Below, piece after piece: positions 25,628 to 34,255 of a DNA stretch of 64,000 nucleotides. Origin of the DNA: Christiangramia flava JLT2011 (GTDB lineage Bacteria; Bacteroidota; Bacteroidia; Flavobacteriales; Flavobacteriaceae); contig NZ_CP016359.1 in NCBI RefSeq assembly GCF_001951155.1, forward strand, positions 3,186,001 through 3,250,000. Reading direction: 5' to 3'. The notes beneath the pieces are model-generated. The model searched no databases and had not been told where the DNA came from. It saw nothing but the letters and a program-made list of their open reading frames with translations. Numbering within the stretch: the first letter of the stretch is position 1; the number at the start of each line of letters is the position of its first letter. The translations under genes were made by a program, and so were the position numbers.

Positions 25628-26935
25628 ATGAATATCCCAAGCACCGAATTACCGAGAATCGTAATAATTGGAGGAGGTTTTGCCGGAATGGCACTGGCCC
25701 GCAAACTACTCAAAGAAGACGTCCAGATGGTTTTACTGGATCGGCATAACTACCATACTTTTCAACCGTTGTTATACCAGGTTTCCACCTCGGGTCTTGA
25801 GCCAGATTCCATTGCCTATCCACTTCGGAAGATCACGCGCAACAGTAAGAACTGTTTTTTTCGAATGGCCGAAGTAAAATCGATCGAAGCAGAAACCAAT
25901 ACCATTCATACCAATATCGGGGAACTGATATATGATTACCTGGTGATCGCGACGGGATCGAAGACCAATTTCTTCGGAAATGACAGCATCGAGGAAAACG
26001 GGATGTGGATGAAAACCGTTCCGCAGGCATTGAATATTCGGAGTTTGATCCTGGAAAATCTCGAACAGGCCACGATTACGGAGGATCCTGAAGAGCGGAA
26101 AGCGCTTCTGAATTTTGTACTCGCCGGAGCCGGGCCAACGGGTGTGGAGTTGAGTGGAGCCATCGCCGAACTTCGGAATAATATCCTTCCGAAGGATTAT
26201 CCAGACCTGAATCCCGCCGAAATGAACATTCACTTACTGGAGGGCATGGATCGTGTTTTGCCGCCAATGAGTGAACAGGCCTCTCGAAAAGCACAAAAGT
26301 TTCTGGAAGAACTGGGTGTTAAAATTCACCTGAATACGATGGTAAAGAATTATGACGGCCACCTGGTGACCACGAATACCGATCTTGCCATCAAGAGTGA
26401 AACCTTTATCTGGTCTGCCGGAGTGACCGGGGCGCCGGTAAAAGGTCTGAATGCCTCAGCAATGGTAGAAAAAGCCAATCGTTACGAAGTAAACGTTTTC
26501 AACCAGGTGAATGGCTACGACACGGTTTTTGCTATTGGAGATATTGCTCTTATGAAAACAGAGGAGTACCCAAAAGGACATCCCATGGTTGCCCAACCCG
26601 CTATCCAGCAGGGGAAACATCTTGCAAAAAATTTAAAAAAGCTGATCAAAGGAGAGAAACTGGAACCTTTTGAATATTTTGATAAAGGAACCATGGCCAC
26701 AGTTGGTCGCAACCGGGCCGTGGTTGATCTTCATAAATGGAAATTCTCCGGCTTTTTCGCCTGGTTCGTCTGGATGTTCATTCACCTTTGGTTCCTTATT
26801 GGTTTCAGAAACAGGATCGTGACCTTCTTTAACTGGACGTATAACTATATCAATTTTGATAAAGCGGCACGCCTCATCATCAGGCCCTTTAAGGGGCATG
26901 AAAAAAGCATGGAGATCGAGAGGGATAAGGTGTAA
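25628..26935 (+). CDS. ndh: Type II NADH:quinone oxidoreductase (NDH-2)
   Basis: 435 residues from the ATG at 25628 (MNIPSTELPRIVIIGGGFAG); an in-frame start at 25514 would lie inside the promoter region and adds unrelated residues. FAD-binding GGGFAGMALA, the quinone-site-like FQPLLYQVST, NADH-binding AGAGPTGVELSGAIAEL, the second flavin motif FAIGDIALM and a C-terminal hydrophobic anchor (WFVWMFIHLWFLIGF) are all present. It oxidises NADH and reduces quinone at the inner membrane without pumping protons. Confidence 0.93.
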   Translation: MNIPSTELPRIVIIGGGFAGMALARKLLKEDVQMVLLDRHNYHTFQPLLYQVSTSGLEPDSIAYPLRKITRNSKNCFFRMAEVKSIEAETNTIHTNIGELIYDYLVIATGSKTNFFGNDSIEENGMWMKTVPQALNIRSLILENLEQATITEDPEERKALLNFVLAGAGPTGVELSGAIAELRNNILPKDYPDLNPAEMNIHLLEGMDRVLPPMSEQASRKAQKFLEELGVKIHLNTMVKNYDGHLVTTNTDLAIKSETFIWSAGVTGAPVKGLNASAMVEKANRYEVNVFNQVNGYDTVFAIGDIALMKTEEYPKGHPMVAQPAIQQGKHLAKNLKKLIKGEKLEPFEYFDKGTMATVGRNRAVVDLHKWKFSGFFAWFVWMFIHLWFLIGFRNRIVTFFNWTYNYINFDKAARLIIRPFKGHEKSMEIERDKV

Positions 26936-26937
26936 AT

Positions 26938-27408
26938 TTACCTGTTCTCCTTAATGTATTTATTGTAATCGCTCGCCAGGCTGGTCTTTTGGTTCTCTGT
27001 AAGAGCTTTACCGGCCATCTGGAAAACTTCCTGTTCTTCTTCATCTAAATGATGGATCAACTGGTGTTCCAGGTCTTTGGCGATCTTCAGCCAATTAGAA
27101 GCATCCATTTCGGTGTCTTCCAGCTGCTCTACCAGCTCATCCATTTCATGGTGTTCTGCAACACTGTGACGTGCCTTTTCCTGTGTAAGATCCTTCTGAA
27201 TAAGCGGCACATAGAAGAAACGCTCTTCCGCGTCAGCATGAATCTCCAGTTCGTGCTTTAATATTTTGAAAAGTTTTTTTCGCTCCTCGGTATCTCCGTG
27301 TGTTTCAATAAGTTTTTGTATCAAATCACGCTGGATCTCATGTTCCTGGCGCAATGCTTCAAAAATGGTCATAGTAATAGTTTCTTGATTAGCTTTCAAG
27401 ATATTCAT
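26938..27408 (-). CDS. Hemerythrin-domain (HHE) protein
   Basis: 156 residues. Iron-binding residues of the HHE cation-binding domain are evident: an N-terminal Hx in RQEHEIQRDL, HADAEERFFY, AEHHEMDELV and HHLDEEEQEVF. Family members usually begin at MTIFEALRQEH, so the ATG at 27372 is a good alternative start that drops 12 residues. Bacterial hemerythrins bind oxygen or protect against or repair nitric-oxide and oxidative damage. It is convergent with ndh, 2 bases away. Confidence 0.88.
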   Translation of the reverse strand: MNILKANQETITMTIFEALRQEHEIQRDLIQKLIETHGDTEERKKLFKILKHELEIHADAEERFFYVPLIQKDLTQEKARHSVAEHHEMDELVEQLEDTEMDASNWLKIAKDLEHQLIHHLDEEEQEVFQMAGKALTENQKTSLASDYNKYIKENR

Positions 27409-27555
27409 TTTAATGTTAAAGATTTTTTAATTTTCGGAAAGGAAATCAACAATTGCGGTTTTGTAGAACGATTCAGTACGAGATTTTGACAATTCAGTAA
27501 AGCCTTTTTTCCGAAGCCTGAAAATTAATTCACATTCGCAGTACAATTGAAGCTC

Positions 27556-28905
27556 ATGAAATTTATCCTGAAAATATTGAAAATCAGTTTAGTCGTTTCG
27601 CTGGTCGTCATCGCGCTGGACACGACATTCAACGGTTTTCGTTACCATAAAATGCTGGAACCTGCCTATTGGGGCACTTATTTTTTCTATTCATTCGTCA
27701 TAACTTTTCTAAACAGTCTGTTTTTCTGGCAATATGGAAAAAGAGTAGGATGGGAGAACGCCAATTTGAAGAAGGTGGCCATGGCCAGTTTTGGCTCCAT
27801 CGTTTTGACGCTTTCCGGTTTTTTCTTTTGCAGGCTGGTAGACAAAACCATTTTCAATAATCAGGCACTGGATGATTTTCTAGCGGAAGAAAGCATCAGC
27901 TATTATTTTTTTCCGTTGTTGTTTACCACGATCGTCGCGCTGGGATTTCACCTGTTCTACTTTTATAAAGCACTTCAGGACAAAAAGGTTAAGGAGCAGA
28001 AGATCATTGCCGGGACTGCTTCGGCCAAATTCGATGCCTTGAAAAATCAGCTGGATCCTCATTTTCTGTTTAACAGCTTAAATGTTCTGAGTTCCCTGAT
28101 AGAAGAAAACCCAGCTATGGCGCAGCGATTTACCAGTTCTCTTTCTAAAATTTATCGCTATGTTTTGGAGCAGAAGAATAAAGAACTGGTGAGCCTGGAA
28201 GAGGAGATCAAATTTGCCAGAACTTATTCAGAATTACTCAAAGTGCGTTTCGAGGAAGGACTGATCTTTGAAATTCCTGATCAAATCAAAAATCCGGAAG
28301 CCAAAATCGTTCCCCTTTCCCTGCAGTTACTGCTCGAAAATACGATCAAACACAACCAGGTATCTGCCCAGTCGCCCTTAAGAATCCGCATTATGGAAGA
28401 AGAAGGTCAGCTAATCATTGCCAATAATCTCCAGCCGAAGGAAATTCTTAAAAAAGGGAGCGGAGTAGGCCTGGCCAATATTAAAGCCCGCTACGACCTG
28501 GTGACGCACCGGCAGGTAACGATTACCACAACTGCCACCGAATTTAAAGTGGCATTACCACTACTAACTAAAATCACTATTATGGAAGCACCAAGCATTC
28601 AGGATCAGTACGAAGCTGATTCTTATCTAAGAGCTAAGGAAATGGTTAAAAATCAACGTGCATTTTACGGAAACCTTACCGCTTACTGCATCATTATTCC
28701 AGCCCTGGCAATCATCAATTTTCTAACTACCAGCTTTTACTGGTTCTTCTTCCCAATGCTGGGTTGGGGGCTGGGATTGCTATTCCACGGGATGGCCGCT
28801 TTCGAATGGAGCCCATTCCTAGGTAAAGACTGGGAACGTCGCAAGATCGAAGAGATCATTAAAAAAGAAAAATTTCAAAATCATACAGGTCATGGAAAAA
28901 ACTAA
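27556..28905 (+). CDS. LytS-type sensor histidine kinase fused to a C-terminal 2TM domain
   Basis: 449 residues. Four N-terminal membrane helices, then a His_kinase (LytS/YehU) domain with the phospho-acceptor LDPHFLFNSLNVLSSL (H169) and the ATP-binding LLENTIKHN and GSGVGLANIKARYDL. The kinase's normal end (VALPLL) is followed at M343 by a complete 2TM domain of about 107 residues (DSYLRAKEMVKNQRAFYGNL ... LGKDWERRKIEEI). The ATG at 27556 is preferred over the in-frame TTG at 27547. It overlaps the next gene, itself a stand-alone 2TM protein, by 14 bases, and should phosphorylate the LytTR regulator at 29186. Confidence 0.9.
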   Translation: MKFILKILKISLVVSLVVIALDTTFNGFRYHKMLEPAYWGTYFFYSFVITFLNSLFFWQYGKRVGWENANLKKVAMASFGSIVLTLSGFFFCRLVDKTIFNNQALDDFLAEESISYYFFPLLFTTIVALGFHLFYFYKALQDKKVKEQKIIAGTASAKFDALKNQLDPHFLFNSLNVLSSLIEENPAMAQRFTSSLSKIYRYVLEQKNKELVSLEEEIKFARTYSELLKVRFEEGLIFEIPDQIKNPEAKIVPLSLQLLLENTIKHNQVSAQSPLRIRIMEEEGQLIIANNLQPKEILKKGSGVGLANIKARYDLVTHRQVTITTTATEFKVALPLLTKITIMEAPSIQDQYEADSYLRAKEMVKNQRAFYGNLTAYCIIIPALAIINFLTTSFYWFFFPMLGWGLGLLFHGMAAFEWSPFLGKDWERRKIEEIIKKEKFQNHTGHGKN

Positions 28906-29185
28906 TCAGAAATATCTGGAAGCCCAGAAACGCGTCAAAGAATTGCGGGAATTCTATAATCATCTTTTTACCTTCATCGTAATCAACATCTTGTTAGCCG
29001 GTATTAATTACTACACGAATGAATGGGCTTATCCCTGGTTTCTCTGGGCAACTTTCGGCTGGGGAATAGGTCTGGCTTTTGACGCCATGAAAACCTTTAG
29101 GTTGAATCCAGTATTCAATAAAGAATGGGAAGAGCGCAAGATCCGGGAATATATGGAAAAAGACAATCAAAAGCGCTGGGAATAG
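28892..29185 (+). CDS. 2TM-domain protein
   Basis: 97 residues. Paired membrane helices lie between charged ends, with KRVKELREFYNHLFTFIV and FNKEWEERKIREYMEK, a close relative of the domain fused to the upstream kinase. It sits between the kinase and regulator genes (14-base overlap, then direct abutment). It may modulate the kinase in the membrane; this is inference from position. Confidence 0.87.
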   Translation: MEKTNQKYLEAQKRVKELREFYNHLFTFIVINILLAGINYYTNEWAYPWFLWATFGWGIGLAFDAMKTFRLNPVFNKEWEERKIREYMEKDNQKRWE

Positions 29186-29941
29186 ATGACTGCAATTATA
29201 ATTGAAGACGAAAGACCCGCGGCCAGAAGACTGCAGCGCATGCTAGGCAGGATCGGTCTGGAAACCGATGTTATGTTACACTCGGTTGCAGAAGCGGTGA
29301 ACTGGCTTTCGGCCAATAAGGATCCCGATCTCATTTTCCTGGATATCCAGCTGAGCGACGGGGTTTCTTTTGAAATTTTTGAACACGTAAAAGTCCAGAG
29401 CGCGATTATTTTTACCACCGCCTACGACGAATATGCGTTGCAGGCCTTTAAAGTAAATAGTATAGATTACCTGCTGAAACCTATTGATGAAGAAGAACTG
29501 AAAGCGGCTATCGAAAAATACCAGACCAATTTCGAAAAACGGAGTGAGCAGGTAGAAGTGGGAAAACTTCAGGAACTACTGGGATTGAAATCTTCTAAAA
29601 CCTATCGTAACCGTTTCACTGCACAGGTTGGCCAGCATTTGAAACTGATCAATACTTCGGAAATTTCCTGTTTTTATTCAGAAAATAAAGCTACTTACAT
29701 TCAGAGCCAGGGCGGCCGGAATTACCTGTTAGATCAATCTCTGGAAAATTTGGAGAAAGAGCTGGATCCTGAAGTTTTCTTCCGTGTAAGCCGAAAACAC
29801 ATCATCAACATCAGGGCGATCGAAGACATTATTTCGTATACTAATTCCCGACTGGAATTAAAGCTGGCAGGTCACACAGATTCCCAGGTTATCGTAAGCC
29901 GGGAACGGGTTAAAGACTTCAAAACCTGGCTGGAACACTGA
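29186..29941 (+). CDS. LytTR-family response regulator
   Basis: 251 residues. The receiver domain has the phospho-acceptor in LIFLDIQLSDG (D53), the conserved Lys in IDYLLKPID and acidic residues IIEDE near the N terminus. The C-terminal LytTR DNA-binding domain carries FYSENKATYI and FFRVSRKHIINI. Its ATG starts at the base after the stop of the 2TM gene. It is the transcriptional output of the kinase encoded upstream; the target genes are not identifiable here. Confidence 0.94.
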   Translation: MTAIIIEDERPAARRLQRMLGRIGLETDVMLHSVAEAVNWLSANKDPDLIFLDIQLSDGVSFEIFEHVKVQSAIIFTTAYDEYALQAFKVNSIDYLLKPIDEEELKAAIEKYQTNFEKRSEQVEVGKLQELLGLKSSKTYRNRFTAQVGQHLKLINTSEISCFYSENKATYIQSQGGRNYLLDQSLENLEKELDPEVFFRVSRKHIINIRAIEDIISYTNSRLELKLAGHTDSQVIVSRERVKDFKTWLEH

Positions 29942-30071
29942 TAAAAACTGTTAAAATAGCACTTCTCTAAAACCGGGGATCAGAACTCTACGTATATCTA
30001 GATACAAATACCTATTTGTAAAACTTTTTTGGTCAGATTGACGATTTGAGTTTTTGATTTTTTTGGTTGGT

Positions 30072-30120
30072 TAAACGTCTGAAGTGGCAACCTCCCCCCG
30101 GAGAGTCCTTCGGGCGTTTA
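30072..30120 (+). ncRNA. Candidate structured RNA between the LytTR gene and the anti-sigma gene
   Basis: A 13-base stem pairs taaacgtctgaag (30072-30084) with cttcgggcgttta (30108-30120); two pairs are G-U in the plus-strand transcript but would be A-C mismatches in the minus-strand one, so the structure favours plus-strand RNA. Inside is a small ctcc/ggag helix. It abuts a terminator at 30124-30151. It could be a 3' UTR element of the LytTR operon or an independent small RNA. No named RNA family recognised. Confidence 0.35.
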
Positions 30121-30123
30121 TGA

Positions 30124-30151
30124 GAAAAGCCCGGAGGGATCCGGGCTTTTC
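30124..30151 (-). terminator. Terminator, likely bidirectional, after the anti-sigma gene
   Basis: Eleven-base stem gaaaagcccgg (30124-30134) and ccgggcttttc (30141-30151), loop agggat. It follows the minus-strand anti-sigma gene by 18 bases and can also end plus-strand transcripts carrying the 30072-30120 hairpin. Confidence 0.75.
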
Positions 30152-30169
30152 ATTTGGTATAATTTGAGC

Positions 30170-30982
30170 TTATGGTGTTGCAGCAACCGCTCCCAGAACA
30201 TATAATTGTTCCATGGTAGGCGCATCGCTTCCACCTTCAGGTTCCAGTGTAATACCGAATGCTTCTGATTCGTTCGCATTATCCAGTTGGAAAATCTTGT
30301 TATCATCCTGGTCAAACTCATCCAGTAAACCAATACTGGTAGGAGTAAGCGGGTTCAGTTTCAATGACCAAACCTGGTATACTTTTCCTCTCGGAGGTTC
30401 CGGAAGGTCTTTCGCATCTATATATGCCTTGTTTTCCTTTTTATTCCAATATACGGAGGCATAAGCTCCCGGAGCGGCTGTCTGGCCTTCAAGAGAAATA
30501 CGTGTGATTTCCTTATTTCTGAGTACCGCCAGTAATTCTTCCGCTTTATCAGCGTTCTCACGGGCATCAGCGATCTGTTGCTCCATTTGTGCATTTCGTG
30601 CCTGCTCAGAATTAAGTTGTTCCCGCAGGGAGTTGTTGTCACCAATCATGAAGAAAAGGCCAACGATGGCAAGGAGACAGGCGGCCCAGCCAATATAGGC
30701 GGTCCAATGGGTTTTTTCCTGTGGCTCGAGGCGTTTTACCGGAGTTTCGGTTTTTTCGCCGCCCATTTTGCGCTTGATACTCGCCAGTAATGCTTCTGGA
30801 TCATATGATGGGGCAGCAGCGGATGAAAGACTTATCAGTGCTTTTTCAATTTCTTCTACTTCTTTGCGAATTTCCGGATACTCTTTTAAAGCTTCCGTTA
30901 CCTCTCTGCTTTCCGGTTCTGTTAAGGCACCGTAAACATAGAGTTCGAGAATTCCGGATGATATATATTCCTGTATATCCAT
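30170..30982 (-). CDS. Anti-sigma factor of the RskA type
   Basis: 270 residues. Cytoplasmic N-terminal helical region with SGILELYVYGALTEPESREV, one membrane helix near 93-110 (IGWAACLLAIVGLFFMIG), a coiled-coil stretch (SLREQLNSEQARNAQMEQQI) and the periplasmic RskA C-terminal domain with GKVYQVWSLK and TLEPEGGSDAPT. It holds the adjacent ECF sigma factor (1-base gap upstream) at the membrane until a signal releases it. It lacks the HxxxCxxC zinc motif, as is usual for RskA. Confidence 0.92.
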   Translation of the reverse strand: MDIQEYISSGILELYVYGALTEPESREVTEALKEYPEIRKEVEEIEKALISLSSAAAPSYDPEALLASIKRKMGGEKTETPVKRLEPQEKTHWTAYIGWAACLLAIVGLFFMIGDNNSLREQLNSEQARNAQMEQQIADARENADKAEELLAVLRNKEITRISLEGQTAAPGAYASVYWNKKENKAYIDAKDLPEPPRGKVYQVWSLKLNPLTPTSIGLLDEFDQDDNKIFQLDNANESEAFGITLEPEGGSDAPTMEQLYVLGAVAATP

Positions 30983-30983
30983 A

Positions 30984-31514
30984 TTATTCTGCTAAAATTT
31001 CACGAAGCTTGTTTATGCAGGCTCTGTTCTTGGTCTTGACCGTTCCCAGGGGCATTTCGAGTTCTTCGGCGGTTTCTTTTTGAGTAAAACCTTTGAAGAA
31101 CAACAGGTCAATAAGCTTTTTACATATTGGCTTCAAAACATTAATATATTTAGAGATCCCAATGGCATCTGTCGTGGAAGAGAAATGCGATTTGTTCTCT
31201 AAAATATCTACGAAATTATCTGCTGCAAGGTTTTTCTGTTTGTTCTTATGGCTTTTGGAGCGTATCTGATCTATCGATGCATTCCGGGCGATGTTGAGAA
31301 TCCAGGTGAAGAATCGCCCTTTACTGGAATTGTAGGAGGCGGCATTTTCCCAAATTTTCAGAAAAACATCCTGCATGATTTCTTCGGCTATCGTTTCGTC
31401 ATGAACGATACTGTAAATGATTCCGTAGACACTTTCAGAATAGAGTTCATAAATTCTTTCAAAGGCTTTTTCATTGCCATTCTGAAGTTCCAGGATGAGT
31501 CCGTCTTGTTGCAT
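30984..31514 (-). CDS. ECF sigma factor (SigK-like)
   Basis: 176 residues. Region 2 includes EEIMQDVFLKIWENAASYN and FTWILNIARNASIDQIRSK, region 4 includes LLFFKGFTQKETAEELEMPLGTVKTKNRAC. It is the upstream partner of the RskA-type anti-sigma factor; the two genes are 1 base apart, so they are co-transcribed and probably auto-activated. Confidence 0.93.
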   Translation of the reverse strand: MQQDGLILELQNGNEKAFERIYELYSESVYGIIYSIVHDETIAEEIMQDVFLKIWENAASYNSSKGRFFTWILNIARNASIDQIRSKSHKNKQKNLAADNFVDILENKSHFSSTTDAIGISKYINVLKPICKKLIDLLFFKGFTQKETAEELEMPLGTVKTKNRACINKLREILAE

Positions 31515-31562
31515 AGGTTAGGAATTGAAGTTTTAAATATATGGATTACACCGAAATAAAAA

Positions 31563-31582
31563 AAGCGGCCGCTAAGCCGCTT
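31563..31582 (-). terminator. Terminator of the superoxide dismutase gene
   Basis: Stem aagcggc (31563-31569) and gccgctt (31576-31582). On the minus strand it is followed by an uninterrupted T-run, 21 bases after the sodC stop. Confidence 0.8.
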
Positions 31583-31603
31583 ATTCTTAATATTCAAAAA
31601 AAT

Positions 31604-32242
31604 CTATTGTTCAGTATCCATATCACTGCTCATTCCAGTGCTCTCTTCGATCACACCACAACCTACGCGGTCTCCAGCAGCTCCTGATGGCTGAGAAGTA
31701 AAATCATCCACTCCGTTATGTACGATGATGGCATGTCCAAGAATATCCTTATTCTTGTCTCCACAACCAATACACCATTCATCGGTGCTCATGCTAATGG
31801 TTCCATTACCATTGGCGTCTACTTTGAAATTCCCGATATCACCTTTGTGGTATCCTTTAGAGTCACCCCACTTACCATGTTGCTCTCCGGTTGGATTCCA
31901 GTGACCTTTTGCGGAAGAACCATCTGCCGCGCTACAATCGCCCTGTTCGTGGATGTGGATGGCATGTTCGCCTTCAGCAAGACCAGAAATCATGGCGGTC
32001 ATAGAAACTTCACCGTCTTCCTGGGTAAATACCACATTTCCGGTAAGACCTGAATCGTTGGTGGCCTGAAGCGTCACTTTTGCCTTTTTAACTTCCATGT
32101 CTTTTTGATCCATGTCTGAAGTCATTTCAGTATTTGACTCTTTATCCATGGAATCCATCTCATCGTTTTCTTTTTTGTTGTCTTTACATCCGGTAAGTAC
32201 CAGACCAGCACAAAAAATCAGGGATAAACTAATACGTTTCAT
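31604..32242 (-). CDS. sodC: Cu/Zn superoxide dismutase lipoprotein
   Basis: 212 residues from the ATG at 32242; an ATG two codons upstream is also possible. The signal peptide ends LVLTGC, then an acidic Met/Asp/Lys linker (~20-60). Metal ligands are seen in HAIHIHEQGDC, GHWNP, YHKGDIGNF and GHAIIVHNG, plus the active-site Arg in GDRVGCGVI; the disulfide Cys pair is present. An unusual extra CIGC motif (codons at 31763-31774) lies just before GHAIIVH. It detoxifies superoxide in the periplasm or at the surface. Confidence 0.93.
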   Translation of the reverse strand: MKRISLSLIFCAGLVLTGCKDNKKENDEMDSMDKESNTEMTSDMDQKDMEVKKAKVTLQATNDSGLTGNVVFTQEDGEVSMTAMISGLAEGEHAIHIHEQGDCSAADGSSAKGHWNPTGEQHGKWGDSKGYHKGDIGNFKVDANGNGTISMSTDEWCIGCGDKNKDILGHAIIVHNGVDDFTSQPSGAAGDRVGCGVIEESTGMSSDMDTEQ

Positions 32243-32246
32243 AATC

Positions 32247-32279
32247 ATTCGATTGGTTTATTTTTCAGTTAAATCGAAT
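32247..32279. promoter_or_regulatory. Inverted repeat directly upstream of sodC
   Basis: attcgatt (32247-32254) and aatcgaat (32272-32279) form exact 8-base arms 17 bases apart, 5 bases before the preferred sodC start codon. It could be an operator or an mRNA hairpin affecting translation start. No regulator can be assigned. Confidence 0.35.
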
Positions 32280-32383
32280 CTAAAGTAACCCTAAAACCTG
32301 CAGTTACCAAAGATTTAAGGATAGCTTAACAATGCGGCGCCTGTCTTTCCATAAGATTAACAAAAGCGAACATTTCCGCAAGA

Positions 32384-32413
32384 AAAAAGCCATCCGGATG
32401 AGGATGGCTTTTT
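32384..32413 (-). terminator. Terminator of the DUF1080 operon
   Basis: Perfect 12-base stem aaaaagccatcc (32384-32395) and ggatggcttttt (32402-32413), loop ggatga. It lies 21 bases after the stop of the last gene of the five-gene minus-strand operon. Confidence 0.9.
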
Positions 32414-32433
32414 GGATTCAACTAATAAACTTT

Positions 32434-33189
32434 TTACAGTTCTTTAATCTTGATATTTTTAAATGAAACGGCATGGCCATGGTCCTGCAATGCCAGATGA
32501 CCTTTGGTCTCTTTAGCAAAAGCGTCCCAACTGGCAAATTTGGAATTCTGAACCAATTCGTTCCAGCCTTCTCCGTTTACCGGGAATTCTACGATTCGCT
32601 CACCATTAAGTTCCACCCAGCCCTCATTTTTCTGATGATCGATATGAATGACCTCCTGGTTCCACTCTCCAGCAGGATTCACTACATTTTTTGCCGGGGG
32701 CACCATATCATATAGAGAGCCCGAAAGCCGGTTAGGACCATTTTTTGCATCAGGATGGCGCTCATCGTCCAGCACCTGAATTTCAGGGCCGGTTAAATAG
32801 GGTTCACCATATTTTTCATCTTCCTGAACGGCCCACATGATCCCGCTATTTCCTCCTTCGGAAATTTTCCAGTCTATCTTAAGTTCGAAATTTTCAAATT
32901 CTTCTTTTGAAATCAGGTTTTCTGCACCATTTCGCTCTTCAGCAGGAGTGAAGACAAGAGCTCCATCTTCCACGCGCCACTGGCTTGAAATACTATCTTT
33001 ATTATAAGCTTTCCAGCCTTCGAGATTTTCCCCATTAAAAAGATCTTTCCATTCATCTTTCGTGGTTTGAGCAGTGGTATCGGTGACCATGGCCTGATCT
33101 CTTTCATTAGCCTCCTGATCATTATTATTCTTGCAGGCGGTTGTAGCGAGCATTGCAAAACAGCCGGCTGCCAATATTATTCTTTTCAT
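32434..33189 (-). CDS. DUF1080 lipoprotein (3-keto-disaccharide hydrolase family)
   Basis: 251 residues from the ATG at 33189, which gives a lipoprotein signal ending LATTAC; the frame continues upstream to 33381 inside the neighbouring gene and is not used. The jelly-roll domain shows DLFNGENLEGWKAYNK near the start, ISEGGNSGIMWAV in the middle and GHLALQDHGHAVSFKNIKI at the end, all DUF1080 hallmarks. The family is named for hydrolysis of 3-keto-glycosides and is accompanied here by oxidoreductases. Exported and lipid-anchored. Last gene of its operon. Confidence 0.92.
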   Translation of the reverse strand: MKRIILAAGCFAMLATTACKNNNDQEANERDQAMVTDTTAQTTKDEWKDLFNGENLEGWKAYNKDSISSQWRVEDGALVFTPAEERNGAENLISKEEFENFELKIDWKISEGGNSGIMWAVQEDEKYGEPYLTGPEIQVLDDERHPDAKNGPNRLSGSLYDMVPPAKNVVNPAGEWNQEVIHIDHQKNEGWVELNGERIVEFPVNGEGWNELVQNSKFASWDAFAKETKGHLALQDHGHAVSFKNIKIKEL

Positions 33190-33190
33190 G

Positions 33191-34255
33191 CTAGTCGGTT
33201 TTAAGTCCAAGTATTTTTTTAAGTCGGTTTTCATCAATTTCAGAACCAGCGAAATCGTCAAATCTTTTTTGGGTGGCTTCAATGATGTTCTTGGCGATGA
33301 AAGGCGCACCTTCGCGTGCTCCCTGTTCAGGAGACTTGATACAGCATTCCCACTCGAGCACTGCCCAAACATCACAGCCATATTCAGTAAGCTTAGAGAA
33401 AACCGTCTGGAAATCTACCTGCCCGTCTCCCGGGTGCCGATATCTTCCGGCTCGATCACGCCAGTCATTATAACCTCCGAACATGCCTTTTTTACCGGTT
33501 GGATTAAATTCAGCATCCTTGACATGGAACATTTTAATGTACTCATGATAGTGATCGATATATTCAATATAATCCAGCTGCTGTAACACGAAGTGGCTAG
33601 GATCGTAAAGAATGTTCACTCTTTTGTGATTGTGAGTGGCATCCAGAAATCGCTCAAATGTATCACCATCATGAAGATCTTCCCCGGGATGAATTTCATA
33701 GCAAACATCCACGCCATTTTCATCAAATTCATTCAGAATAGGCATCCATCTTTTTGCCAGTTCCTCGAAGCCCATTTCCACCAGGCCATCAGGACGCTGT
33801 GGCCATGGGTGAGCGGTGTGCCAAAGTAGCGAACCGCTGAAAGTGCCATGAACGTCTAAACCAAGGAATCTGCTTGCTTTTGCAGCATATTTTAACTGAT
33901 TGACGGCCCACTCGGTTCTGGCTTTGGGATTGTTCTTATAATCATCTGGAGCGAAATTATCGAACATCAGGTCATAAGCCGGATGCACGGCAACCAGTTG
34001 TCCCTGCAGGTGAGTACTTAATTCAGTGATCTGCAGGCCATAACTTTCTACTTTTCCTTTTAGCTCCTGACAATACGTTTCACTTTCAGCAGCCTGTTTA
34101 AGGTTGATTAGCCGGGTTTCCCAGGTAGGGATCTGAATTCCTTTATAACCTAATTCCGAAGCCCATTTACATAGGCCGTCCAGAGAATTAAAAGGTGCTT
34201 TATCGTCCATGAACTGCGCGAGAAATACGGCAGGTCCTTTAATTGTCTTCATCAT
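33191..34255 (-). CDS. Cytoplasmic sugar phosphate isomerase/epimerase-type TIM barrel
   Basis: 354 residues, no signal peptide. Xylose-isomerase-like (AP endonuclease 2) TIM barrel with YKGIQIPTWE, DVCYEIHPGEDLHDG, NILYDPSHFVLQ and FHVKDAEFNP; the Glu/Asp/His residues in these are the usual metal ligands. The ATG overlaps the Gfo/Idh/MocA stop codon by one base (TAATG). It probably isomerises, epimerises or eliminates from an oxidised sugar. Substrate unknown. Confidence 0.88.
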   Translation of the reverse strand: MMKTIKGPAVFLAQFMDDKAPFNSLDGLCKWASELGYKGIQIPTWETRLINLKQAAESETYCQELKGKVESYGLQITELSTHLQGQLVAVHPAYDLMFDNFAPDDYKNNPKARTEWAVNQLKYAAKASRFLGLDVHGTFSGSLLWHTAHPWPQRPDGLVEMGFEELAKRWMPILNEFDENGVDVCYEIHPGEDLHDGDTFERFLDATHNHKRVNILYDPSHFVLQQLDYIEYIDHYHEYIKMFHVKDAEFNPTGKKGMFGGYNDWRDRAGRYRHPGDGQVDFQTVFSKLTEYGCDVWAVLEWECCIKSPEQGAREGAPFIAKNIIEATQKRFDDFAGSEIDENRLKKILGLKTD

